Assembly (NCBI GenBank): GCA_023229165.1
Contig: JALNZQ010000137.1
Location: forward strand, 1-7,058
Direction of reading: 5' to 3'
From: Methanothrix sp.
Lineage (GTDB): Archaea; Halobacteriota; Methanosarcinia; Methanotrichales; Methanotrichaceae
DNA length: 7,058 bases
In this document: piece by piece, positions 1-5,153 of the stretch
Layout of the letters: each line of letters opens with the position of its first letter
Numbering within the stretch: the stretch's first letter is position 1
Notes under the pieces: generated by a model
Databases searched by the model: none
Told to the model about the DNA's origin: nothing
The model's input: the letters and a program-made list of their open reading frames with translations, nothing else
Program-made: the position numbers and the translations under genes

Positions 1-51
1 TTGGAAGAAAAAGATGGATACAAACAATTGAATTTACTAGATTTCAATTAA
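1..51 (+). CDS. C-terminal end of an unidentified plus-strand gene (partial)
   Basis: Frame 1 is open from the window edge and gives sixteen codons ending in TAA at 49-51. The tail reads EEKDGYKQLNLLDFN. The gene body lies outside the window, so its function cannot be assigned. The last residues, Q-L-N-L-L-D-F-N, fit the loose PCNA-interacting (PIP) pattern Q-x-x-hydrophobic-x-x-aromatic, which often sits at the extreme C-terminus of archaeal replication and repair proteins. That is a suggestion only, because the second aromatic is absent. The last 15 bases overlap the end of the convergent gene on the other strand. Random open frames of this length are common, so the call rests on the lysine/leucine-rich protein-like tail and the convergent layout. 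Confidence 0.45.
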   Translation: MEEKDGYKQLNLLDFN

Positions 52-1107
52 CCTGGCGGCGGCGCCTTGCATGCCCCGCAGCTCTGCTGCGGGGTGCGCC
101 GCCGCAGTTTGACTTAATGGTATTGAAACACCTTGGATCTTGTTCAGGCGGTCCATTAATTCCTGACGTTTCTCTTCTGCATCAAAAGGCGGCTCCATGT
201 ATACGAATTCGATCTGGATTTTTCCATGAGTCCATATTGAAATTGTGTGATGGATATGACCTTCGTTTTCTACCAAAGGCTGAAACATTCCCCTCCTAAT
301 GCCTCTTCCCCAGTCTATTCTGAGCCCATTATCTTTGGCCCAGTTTAGGATTTCTCTCGCTACTTCTGTACCATTTGATCCACTGTTCTCTTCAAGAAAA
401 TTAAAAAATGATTTTTCGTCCCATGTTTTTATCTCTCTTGGTTCTTTTTCAATCTGCCCGATAATTCTTGGCACAAGGGTCTTCACATTGGTCCCAACAA
501 ATTGTTTTATTTCAATCGCTAGGACCTCTCCAGGGTTCATCTGAACGTTTAGGAATTCGACTATTCTTCTCAGTTCTGCAGGGATTTCATCGGCAACAAA
601 GAGCATTCTAATCCTGCCATCGTAAAGGTTTTTTTGAGCTTTTTTCCAGAAATCTTCCGGGCTTCCAGAAACATCAATAAATCTTCTTAGTTTCTCATCC
701 GGATCTACTTTCTGGGTTGAGCAAGTTTCCTCAAATTTGGCTTGAATTGCTTCAACTGGCCAGTAGACTACAGCATTGGCAGCATAGTCAAGCATTTGTC
801 CCAGGACTTCTCGTCTAATTCGTGTGTCGCTGCTTCTCTTGACCTCTACCAGCGTGGGAATTGCATCCTGATCAAGGAAAAGGTGGTCTACAGACCATCG
901 ATCAAAGCCCTTCTCCTCGGATGGCAGACCAACCTCTCGCGAGATGAGCAGCCATCGCCTGGGATTGGTTTCATCTATCTGGTTTCCTGCAAGGAGATTC
1001 GGATACGTAGCAAGCAGCTTCTGCAAGTGGTCTTCAGAAGGATATGCTTGCTCTTCCATCTCGATCAGGCTTCCGTCATTCTGAATCAGAAACATGCCGC
1101 TGGCCAT
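37..1107 (-). CDS. PD-(D/E)XK nuclease-superfamily protein of unknown specificity
   Basis: This 356-residue protein is probably a cytoplasmic nuclease or nuclease-derived protein. Residues 24-39 (SEDHLQKLLATYPNLL) match the helix that opens many NucS/DUF91-like and related restriction-fold proteins. The core follows: D74 in SVDHLF, E88-V-K90 in LVEVKRSSD, and Q104 with Y108 in GQMLDYAAN. Together these give the D...ExK...QxxxY signature of the fold, so the active site looks intact. Residues 160-215 continue as an alpha/beta segment (RIRMLFVADEIP; LAIEIKQF), and the C-terminal third (from about 225) is unrecognised. The start at ATG 1107 has AGAGG eight bases upstream and a TATA-like TTTTTATAAG about 31 bases upstream. 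The last roughly 20 residues (AAAHPAAEL, then RGMQGAAARLIEI) are encoded by a GC-rich palindrome unlike the rest of the gene. That tail is probably a late addition and not part of the fold. The substrate (DNA repair, restriction or defence) cannot be told from the sequence. Confidence 0.8.
   Translation of the reverse strand: MASGMFLIQNDGSLIEMEEQAYPSEDHLQKLLATYPNLLAGNQIDETNPRRWLLISREVGLPSEEKGFDRWSVDHLFLDQDAIPTLVEVKRSSDTRIRREVLGQMLDYAANAVVYWPVEAIQAKFEETCSTQKVDPDEKLRRFIDVSGSPEDFWKKAQKNLYDGRIRMLFVADEIPAELRRIVEFLNVQMNPGEVLAIEIKQFVGTNVKTLVPRIIGQIEKEPREIKTWDEKSFFNFLEENSGSNGTEVAREILNWAKDNGLRIDWGRGIRRGMFQPLVENEGHIHHTISIWTHGKIQIEFVYMEPPFDAEEKRQELMDRLNKIQGVSIPLSQTAAAHPAAELRGMQGAAARLIEI
56..105. repeat. 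GC-rich double palindrome at the end of the nuclease gene
   Basis: Two nested perfect inverted repeats are visible. The inner arms are CCCCGCAGC (74-82) and GCTGCGGGG (86-94) with a TCT loop. The outer arms are 56-65 (GCGGCGGCGC) and 96-105, its reverse complement. The element is far richer in G+C than the flanks. It lies just after the stop of the plus-strand gene and inside the last codons of the minus-strand gene, so it could fold in both transcripts. It may be a REP-like dispersed element or a transcript-end stabiliser. Archaeal termination normally uses T-runs, which are absent here. Confidence 0.75.
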
Positions 1108-1133
1108 GATTCATGCCTCTAATAAATGCTAAA

Positions 1134-1143
1134 CTTATAAAAA
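1134..1143 (-). promoter_or_regulatory. TATA box for the PD-(D/E)XK gene
   Basis: On the minus strand this reads TTTTTATAAG. Its centre is about 31 bases before the ATG at 1107, which predicts transcription starting near 1112 and an almost leaderless mRNA. It lies inside the T-rich region that also serves the end of tbp. Confidence 0.5.
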
Positions 1144-1153
1144 TAAAAAATAA
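1139..1153 (-). terminator. T-rich terminator of tbp
   Basis: Immediately after the tbp stop the minus strand carries T6 and T5 runs separated by single A residues, with no preceding GC hairpin. This is the form expected of archaeal U-rich termination signals. Confidence 0.6.
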
Positions 1154-1705
1154 TTAGAGCAGCCCCATGTTCTCGAGCTGCATTCGTACGATGCGCACGC
1201 CCTCTTCGCACTCGGCCGGTGTTTTGCCGCCGGTTACCACCAGTTTTCCGGAGCTGAAGATGAGTACTACCACTTTGGGCACCTTGATCCTGTAGACCAG
1301 CCCGGGAAACTGCTCCGGCTCATATTCGATATTCTCCAGGCCCAGGCCGAGAGCAATGGCATTTAAGTTCAGGTCCGTCTTCAGATCTGCGGAGGCCACA
1401 ATGTTCTGAACGTGGATCTCAGGTTCCAGATCGATGTTCTCAAAGCCAATGGACTTGAGTGTCTTGGCCATATTGGTTATGACCGTGCGAACGTCCTCGA
1501 CGTTCTTGGCTCCTGTGCATACCACCTTGCCGGAAGTGAATATAAGGAACGCTGCTTTGGGGGCTTTGACCCTGTAGACGAGTCCGGGAAACTTTTCCTT
1601 GTTATACTCCGCACCCTCCAGTTCGGCCTCGATCTTGTGCAGGTCGAACGCTTCAGCCAGCTTGGTAGATGCCACCACGTTCTCAATATTAATTGTGGAC
1701 TCCAT
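1154..1705 (-). CDS. tbp: TATA-box-binding protein (TBP)
   Basis: This is the general transcription factor that binds TATA boxes and recruits TFB and RNA polymerase. From the ATG at 1705 it is 183 residues, the normal archaeal length. It shows the two-fold TBP repeat: residues about 6-90 and 97-181 each contain a FPGLVYR(V/I) block followed by an (F/L)IF(T/S)SGK(V/L)V.TG block. The two phenylalanine pairs that kink DNA in this family are present: F39 with F56, and F133 with F150, each pair 17 residues apart. The tail QLENMGLL is typical of Methanosarcinales TBPs. A TTG two codons upstream (1711) would also be open. I prefer the ATG because family members begin ESTI-IENVVAST and because GGAG (1716-1719) sits ten bases before it. 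The promoter carries several TATA-like boxes, and a T-rich terminator follows the stop. Confidence 0.97.
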   Translation of the reverse strand: MESTINIENVVASTKLAEAFDLHKIEAELEGAEYNKEKFPGLVYRVKAPKAAFLIFTSGKVVCTGAKNVEDVRTVITNMAKTLKSIGFENIDLEPEIHVQNIVASADLKTDLNLNAIALGLGLENIEYEPEQFPGLVYRIKVPKVVVLIFSSGKLVVTGGKTPAECEEGVRIVRMQLENMGLL

Positions 1706-1728
1706 ACTCAAGTATCTCCGGATTATCC

Positions 1729-1785
1729 CTTATAAACTGAGGGTATATAAACATGAGTATTTAAGATTTATAAACCGCTTATAAA
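1729..1785 (-). promoter_or_regulatory. Promoter of tbp with four tandem TATA-like boxes
   Basis: On the minus strand four octamers share TTTATA: TTTATAAG (1729-1736), TTTATATA (1744-1751), TTTATAAA (1767-1774) and TTTATAAG (1778-1785). The box at 1744-1751 is the best-placed core promoter. It predicts initiation near 1722, which would keep the GGAG ribosome site at 1716-1719 in a short leader. The nearest box would give an essentially leaderless mRNA. Several TBP targets in front of the gene for TBP itself invite an autoregulation hypothesis, which is inference. Confidence 0.65.
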
Positions 1786-1786
1786 T

Positions 1787-1801
1787 GGATCATAAAGATC
1801 C
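1787..1801. promoter_or_regulatory. Short dyad GGATC-N5-GATCC upstream of tbp
   Basis: There are perfect 5-base arms at 1787-1791 and 1797-1801 around ATAAA. The dyad sits just upstream of the four TATA-like boxes, a place where a dimeric regulator could bind. It is short enough to be chance. Confidence 0.25.
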
Positions 1802-1810
1802 TCTCACACT

Positions 1811-1828
1811 AAAAGACCAAAAAAAAAT
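1811..1828 (-). terminator. T-run terminator of the 291-residue gene
   Basis: About 30 bases after the stop at 1858 the minus strand has a run of nine T, then GGTC, then four more T. This T-rich signal separates the upstream gene from the tbp promoter. Confidence 0.6.
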
Positions 1829-1857
1829 AAGCAGTTGGCATAAGAGGGCAAGCCCCA

Positions 1858-2733
1858 TCAATTATTGCTCTTCCACTTGAGCTTGTCTCCCTTCCACTTC
1901 ACGACTCCGCTCTTCTCCAGCACCCTGGCCAGCTCCTCGGCTACATCTTCGCCATCAACGTTCAGGACGCTGCCCTCATCTTTTAAAGTCATGCTGCATT
2001 CTTCGGCAAACTCTGCAAAGTCCATCTTGCGAGAAGTGGGCGATGTGGCCAGCTTTTCGATCAGCAATCCCAGGACCTTGAGGCGCTGGGCTTCCGAGGG
2101 ATATTCATCCCAAAACTCGTCATTCAGATCGATGGCAAGAGGGGTGGTAAACTCATCGACAAAGATATTGACTGCCTTCTCCAGATAAAAATCAATATCG
2201 CATTTCATCTTCTCCGGCCGGTTTTCATAGTCATCCGGATCGACCGTTATCTCTAGAACGGGATCGTCCAGCTTATTCTCTATGGGCTCGCCTATCTTTA
2301 TGTCGTTTAGGGCAATGACCATGTCGGAAAAAGTGCGGGCTCTCGATATGCTAAGGGCGTTGTTCATCCACTCCTCTGAGCCGAATTTCAGGGCTTCTCC
2401 TTCTTCCGGGGAGAGGCTTTCCGGATTTTCAGATAGCGCCAGGATTTTGTCTCTTTTCTCCATCATGAGCGGGTCCAGCTCTTTTAAGAAAAGGTCCTCG
2501 AAATTCTCGGTGGTGGCCTGGGGCAGGACGCTCTTTAGTGCCGACAAATAGCGCTCGAACTGGGCGCTATCCTCGATAAGCTCTTTGAAGGCGCTCAGAT
2601 TGTCCTTGATGGTGTAAGTTGTCTCATCTTCCATCACCAGGCAGGATCTGGTCTCCACCTTGAGGCCGGCTTTATCCAGATAGCTCTTGATCTCTTTGGC
2701 CGTCTCGTCGTCGTATTCTCCCAGATAGAACAT
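1858..2733 (-). CDS. Acidic protein of unknown function between tbp and cas2
   Basis: I do not recognise this 291-residue protein. It is strongly acidic and rich in predicted helix, with no signal peptide or membrane segment, so it should be cytosolic. Residues 1-33 (MFYLGEYDDETAKEIKSYLD, then AGLKVETRSCLV) look like a small beta-alpha-beta unit as found at the start of several methanogen hypothetical proteins. Residues about 155-185 (GEPIENKLDDPVLEITVDPD) may form a beta region. The last 75 residues end in VLEKSGVVKWKGDKLKWK, which has the helix-then-hairpin shape of a winged-helix end, though this is weak. The start at ATG 2733 has no Shine-Dalgarno sequence but has CTTTTTAA about 30 bases upstream, suggesting a near-leaderless transcript. 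It lies 75 bases downstream of cas2 on the same strand, but nothing in it marks it as a CRISPR protein. Confidence 0.75.
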   Translation of the reverse strand: MFYLGEYDDETAKEIKSYLDKAGLKVETRSCLVMEDETTYTIKDNLSAFKELIEDSAQFERYLSALKSVLPQATTENFEDLFLKELDPLMMEKRDKILALSENPESLSPEEGEALKFGSEEWMNNALSISRARTFSDMVIALNDIKIGEPIENKLDDPVLEITVDPDDYENRPEKMKCDIDFYLEKAVNIFVDEFTTPLAIDLNDEFWDEYPSEAQRLKVLGLLIEKLATSPTSRKMDFAEFAEECSMTLKDEGSVLNVDGEDVAEELARVLEKSGVVKWKGDKLKWKSNN

Positions 2734-2758
2734 AGGTCTGGTGAATGAAGGGGTGGGA

Positions 2759-2766
2759 TTAAAAAG
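2759..2766 (-). promoter_or_regulatory. Possible TATA box of the 291-residue gene
   Basis: The minus strand reads CTTTTTAA, centred about 30 bases before the ATG at 2733. It could equally be a weak T-rich terminator for cas2, whose stop lies about 45 bases upstream in the direction of transcription. Confidence 0.35.
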
Positions 2767-2808
2767 CTTTAGTTGCTTCGTATCACTCGGGGTTGGGTCT
2801 TGCTCGGG

Positions 2809-3105
2809 TCAGACTACAACAGCCTTGCTTTCCATTTGGGTGGGGTGCACGCCCAGGAACTCTATCCTTTCTTCCGCTCTGCCGTCCAGGGGTCCCAGGT
2901 CTACTATCATTATGCGGTCATCGTCATGTTTGATGATCTCGGTGAGTGCCGCGACAAGCTCTGCTTTTCCCCTGTCGGTTAGATTGCACCTGAAGACCGA
3001 GTAATGTATTGGGTCTCCGAAGCCTTTCATGGTTTTGTGCACCCGGTGCAAGCGCTTTTGGTCCATTATGTCATAGCTGACTACGTAGCACTTCAGTTCG
3101 CCCAT
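2809..3105 (-). CDS. cas2: CRISPR-associated endoribonuclease-fold protein Cas2
   Basis: Cas2 dimers form the scaffold of the Cas1-Cas2 integrase that inserts new spacers into CRISPR arrays. This 98-residue protein has full family length. It has the first strand with its conserved acidic residue (CYVVSYDI, D12), the basic helix (KRLHRVHKTMKGFG), the second strand (HYSVFRC, 34-40), the helix ending TEIIKHDDDRIMIVDLG (about 55-71) and the C-terminal strand SKAVVV used in dimer contacts. The start is supported by GAGGTGA six to twelve bases upstream, in the gap after cas1. The gene follows cas1 with only 12 bases between stop and start, the usual cas1-cas2 operon order. From memory, the GFGD..HYSVFRC sequence resembles Cas2 proteins found with Cas4-Cas1 fusions (type I-G/I-U) or type III loci. 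The subtype is not proven. Cas2 itself looks intact, but its partner is truncated. Confidence 0.95.
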   Translation of the reverse strand: MGELKCYVVSYDIMDQKRLHRVHKTMKGFGDPIHYSVFRCNLTDRGKAELVAALTEIIKHDDDRIMIVDLGPLDGRAEERIEFLGVHPTQMESKAVVV

Positions 3106-3109
3106 GCCG

Positions 3110-3116
3110 TCACCTC
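3110..3116 (-). promoter_or_regulatory. Ribosome binding site of cas2
   Basis: GAGGTGA on the minus strand lies in the 12-base gap between the cas1 stop and the cas2 ATG. It is the best Shine-Dalgarno match around the cas genes and fixes the cas2 start. Confidence 0.7.
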
Positions 3117-3117
3117 G

Positions 3118-3711
3118 TTACCTGGTGCAGAAGGGAGGATACTCCTGGATCTCGTTGGAGATAGTTCGCGCCAGGAGGCGGGCCTGCACTTCCAGCACTC
3201 TTCGGTAGCTGACTTTGTAGCCGAAGACGGGATGGACGATCTCTGTCTCCATGCGGCGTTCGTAGCCTGCCACCACGGCCTTCTTTCCATTGGAGGTCAG
3301 AGAAACTCCGGCGCGAGTCTTGATGAAGTCTTTCTTGGAAATCTCCTCATTGTTAAACAGGTTTATTGCCACGGAATCGGCAATTAGGGGACGGAACTCT
3401 TCCATCATGTCCAGGGCCAGAGCGGGCCTGCCGTATCTGGGTCGGTGATAGAATCCAAGATATGGATCAAAGCCGACCGCATAGAGAGTGACAAACAGGT
3501 CTTTGACCAGAATTCCGTAGAGGTAAGAGAGAACTGCATTCACGGGATCTTTCGGTGGTCTGCGGTTTCGATCTGTAAAAGAGAAGTCTTTTCCGCCTTC
3601 TTTCAACAGGTTGGCAAACCGGGAAAAATAGCATTCGGCTGCCGCTCCTTCAATGCCCAGCAGGCTCTGGCTGCTCGATGCCGTTTGCGCCTGCGCGGTC
3701 AGTTTTGCCAT
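3118..3711 (-). CDS. cas1: Cas1 integrase, N-terminally truncated
   Basis: Cas1 is the metal-dependent integrase of CRISPR adaptation. The 197 residues visible are the alpha-helical catalytic domain only, where complete Cas1 proteins are around 300-340 residues. All three metal ligands are present: E21 in LLGIEGAAAECYF, H89 in GFDPYLGFYH, and the acidic D101/E104 pair in LALDMMEEFRP. The signature RRPPKDPVNAVLSYLYGIL (50-68) is also intact. Reading back past ATG 3711, the same frame stays Cas1-like for a few codons (SSLDLM) and then meets a TAA at 3760-3762. I translated the reverse strand beyond that and found no N-terminal beta domain, so the cause looks like deletion or replacement and not a single frameshift. 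If the protein was once a Cas4-Cas1 fusion, that portion is gone too. I see no TATA box or good ribosome site in front of the truncated frame. It is probably a non-functional remnant, although the preserved active site leaves another use possible. Confidence 0.92.
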   Translation of the reverse strand: MAKLTAQAQTASSSQSLLGIEGAAAECYFSRFANLLKEGGKDFSFTDRNRRPPKDPVNAVLSYLYGILVKDLFVTLYAVGFDPYLGFYHRPRYGRPALALDMMEEFRPLIADSVAINLFNNEEISKKDFIKTRAGVSLTSNGKKAVVAGYERRMETEIVHPVFGYKVSYRRVLEVQARLLARTISNEIQEYPPFCTR

Positions 3712-3728
3712 CAGGTCCAGGGAGCTTG

Positions 3729-3756
3729 TGCTGCGCTCGGTACGGAAGGCGCAGCA
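3729..3756. repeat. Inverted repeat at the cas1 break
   Basis: There are perfect 8-base arms, TGCTGCGC (3729-3736) and GCGCAGCA (3749-3756), around a 12-base loop. It lies in the last codons of Cas1-like reading before the stop at 3760-3762, exactly where homology and base composition change. Confidence 0.5.
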
Positions 3757-3872
3757 GGATTAGACTCGTTCCCTATCATCAACCGGTCCGATGCGAATCT
3801 AAGTCTCATTGCCCCCCATGCATCGGGCATCGAGTTCTCTTACGACAAAATCCATAATATTCTAAGATTCTA

Positions 3873-3880
3873 TTTATACT
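3873..3880 (+). promoter_or_regulatory. TATA box of the 165-residue gene
   Basis: TTTATACT lies with its centre about 32 bases before the ATG at 3909, predicting initiation just before the start codon. No Shine-Dalgarno sequence is present, which agrees with a leaderless or near-leaderless mRNA. Confidence 0.5.
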
Positions 3881-3908
3881 CAAACATCATTCATAATAAT
3901 GACAACTC

Positions 3909-4406
3909 ATGAGCGAAGAAATGGAAGGTTATAGGCAGTTTAATAAAAAGGATTTGATCGATGCAAAACCCCTCTTTTCACCAGAGAGAGATGAAGAAAT
4001 AGATTTGTCGAGGATACTAGAAACTGCACCAGATCCTTATGGAATCCCCGAAGAAATGAAAAATGAAGTAAGAATTTTTAGAAATAGCATCCTGCATGCG
4101 TATTTAGAGTATCATTTTCGCCATTTTGGACCGATTAAGATTATCTGCAATATCAACGATTTAGCATCATTTTATAATAACAATCACAAAAAAGAGATCA
4201 GCTATGATGCAATAAAATTTGCGTTAAGAATAATTGGGTATATTACAAATCCACAATATTATTCGGACGGCTGCAGGACAAATCATGATGACATAATATT
4301 TGGAGTCGATTCAGAAGGTTTTCAAGAATTAAAAAGATATTTTGAAACAAACCGCGATCACGATCACATTCGAATAGAATACGTTACCAAGATAAAATGC
4401 CCATGA
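3909..4406 (+). CDS. Hypothetical protein, possible winged-helix C-terminal half
   Basis: I do not recognise this 165-residue protein. The N-terminal 45 residues are charged and probably loosely folded (MSEEMEGYRQFNKKDLID). A helix follows at about 55-73 (RIFRNSILHAYLEYHFRHFG). Residues about 82-112 (INDLASFYNNNHKKEISYDA, then FALRIIGYI) have the spacing of a helix-turn-helix followed by a strand, and YFETNRDHDHIRIEYV closes the protein. This is at best a hint of a DNA-binding domain. Codons are strongly A/T-biased, unlike tbp and the cas genes to its left, which suggests separate acquisition. A TATA box sits in front of it, and an AT-only inverted repeat follows the stop. Confidence 0.7.
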   Translation: MSEEMEGYRQFNKKDLIDAKPLFSPERDEEIDLSRILETAPDPYGIPEEMKNEVRIFRNSILHAYLEYHFRHFGPIKIICNINDLASFYNNNHKKEISYDAIKFALRIIGYITNPQYYSDGCRTNHDDIIFGVDSEGFQELKRYFETNRDHDHIRIEYVTKIKCP

Positions 4407-4412
4407 TTCTAT

Positions 4413-4444
4413 AAATTATATAACAATAAATATTAATATAATTT
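4413..4444 (+). terminator. AT-only inverted repeat after the 165-residue gene
   Basis: Arms AAATTATAT (4413-4421) and ATATAATTT (4436-4444) flank a 14-base loop directly behind the stop. The stem is weak and there is no long T-run, so termination here is only a possibility. Confidence 0.3.
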
Positions 4445-4507
4445 GAATACGGCGGGGGACAAATCCTGATGCAAGTTTTCTGGATTTAAGCGATCTATCC
4501 ACGAGAT

Positions 4508-4526
4508 TCGCATATGCGATATTTAA
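4508..4526 (+). promoter_or_regulatory. Perfect 12-base palindrome abutting a TATA-like box
   Basis: TCGCATATGCGA (4508-4519) is a perfect palindrome whose last base begins the TATA-like ATATTTAAA (4519-4527 region). The predicted start of transcription is near 4549, giving a leader of about 50 bases before the ATG at 4603. A dimeric regulator bound here would cover the site of TFB contact, so this is a candidate operator. A second T-rich element (4541-4551) could be an alternative promoter. Confidence 0.4.
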
Positions 4527-4602
4527 AGGAGAGTGTGGCAGAAGTTTTTTTAATGAGGATGCCAGTCAATAGAAATGGTAATCACATGAGAGGCTCTGTG
4601 TC

Positions 4603-5058
4603 ATGGATAATGAAATCGGATTAGATGGCTGGCTATTATATTTTAAGACAAAGGTGGATCTTCACGAAAATGAATGGAAATTTCTTTCAGCAGTACATAT
4701 TCCGGAAGTTGCTCAACTCGAACAATTGAGATGCGGCCCTAAAGAGAAATTTTTGGAAAACGCTAGAGAGCTTATGCGAGAACGCATGCAATACATATTG
4801 GCAATGGATACTCAGTTGAGATTATGCAGAAATGAAGCTAAAAAATATACGGAGAAATACTCAGAAGATCCTAGATGCAAATCACTTGAACAGCTATGTG
4901 GAGAATTGCATCGAATTTCTGCAGGGGTTATGTTTTGCTATAATCAGGTTGAAGAGTTCCTGCAAAAAACCCTTAGTCCTGACGAATATGAAGGACTTCG
5001 CAAGGACATTATCAATGATATCTTATTGGCGGGCAAGATCGCGCGAGGCGATGTATAA
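4603..5058 (+). CDS. Hypothetical helical protein
   Basis: I do not recognise this 151-residue protein. It looks almost entirely alpha-helical, with long amphipathic stretches such as EKFLENARELMRERMQYILA (48-67) and QLCGELHRISAGVMFCYNQV (97-116), so a coiled-coil or helical bundle is likely. Five cysteines (44, 75, 92, 99, 112) are scattered and form no metal-binding CxxC pair. There is no signal peptide or membrane segment. The ATG at 4603 has GAGAGG nine bases upstream. Codon use is A/T-rich like the preceding plus-strand gene, from which it is separated by almost 200 bases with its own promoter elements, so the two need not be one operon. A T-run terminator follows the stop. Confidence 0.65.
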   Translation: MDNEIGLDGWLLYFKTKVDLHENEWKFLSAVHIPEVAQLEQLRCGPKEKFLENARELMRERMQYILAMDTQLRLCRNEAKKYTEKYSEDPRCKSLEQLCGELHRISAGVMFCYNQVEEFLQKTLSPDEYEGLRKDIINDILLAGKIARGDV

Positions 5059-5061
5059 TAC

Positions 5062-5078
5062 AATATTTTTTTAATATT
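5062..5078 (+). terminator. T-run terminator of the 151-residue gene
   Basis: The sequence AATATT, T5, AATATT lies four bases after the stop. The total uninterrupted T-run is seven bases. This fits an archaeal T-rich terminator. Confidence 0.6.
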
Positions 5079-5079
5079 T

Positions 5080-5153
5080 ATATCAGAAAAACAAAAGTAC
5101 AAACTGTAATTTCGGGTCTGGTCCTTCTTACAGTCACACTTTACACCTGATAT
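5080..5153. other. Nested inverted repeats, possible structured RNA or relic palindrome
   Basis: Three arms nest in register: ATATCAG (5080-5086) with CTGATAT (5147-5153), AAAGT (5094-5098) with ACTTT (5138-5142), and ACTGTAA (5103-5109) with TTACAGT (5128-5134). All are perfect, giving 19 pairs across 74 bases with small internal loops. No convincing gene covers the stretch. I see no tRNA features such as a GGTTCGA-type T arm. It could be a small RNA, a transposon-end relic or chance in AT-rich DNA. Confidence 0.3.

Noticed and set aside
2734..2808. Possible CRISPR array or leader next to cas2
   Set aside because: The 75 bases contain no repeated unit. I see only a TATA- or terminator-like T-run and a short AAAGCTTT palindrome.
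3005..3912. Plus-strand open frames opposite cas2 and cas1
   Set aside because: They are shadows of the cas genes, whose motifs are unmistakable on the minus strand.
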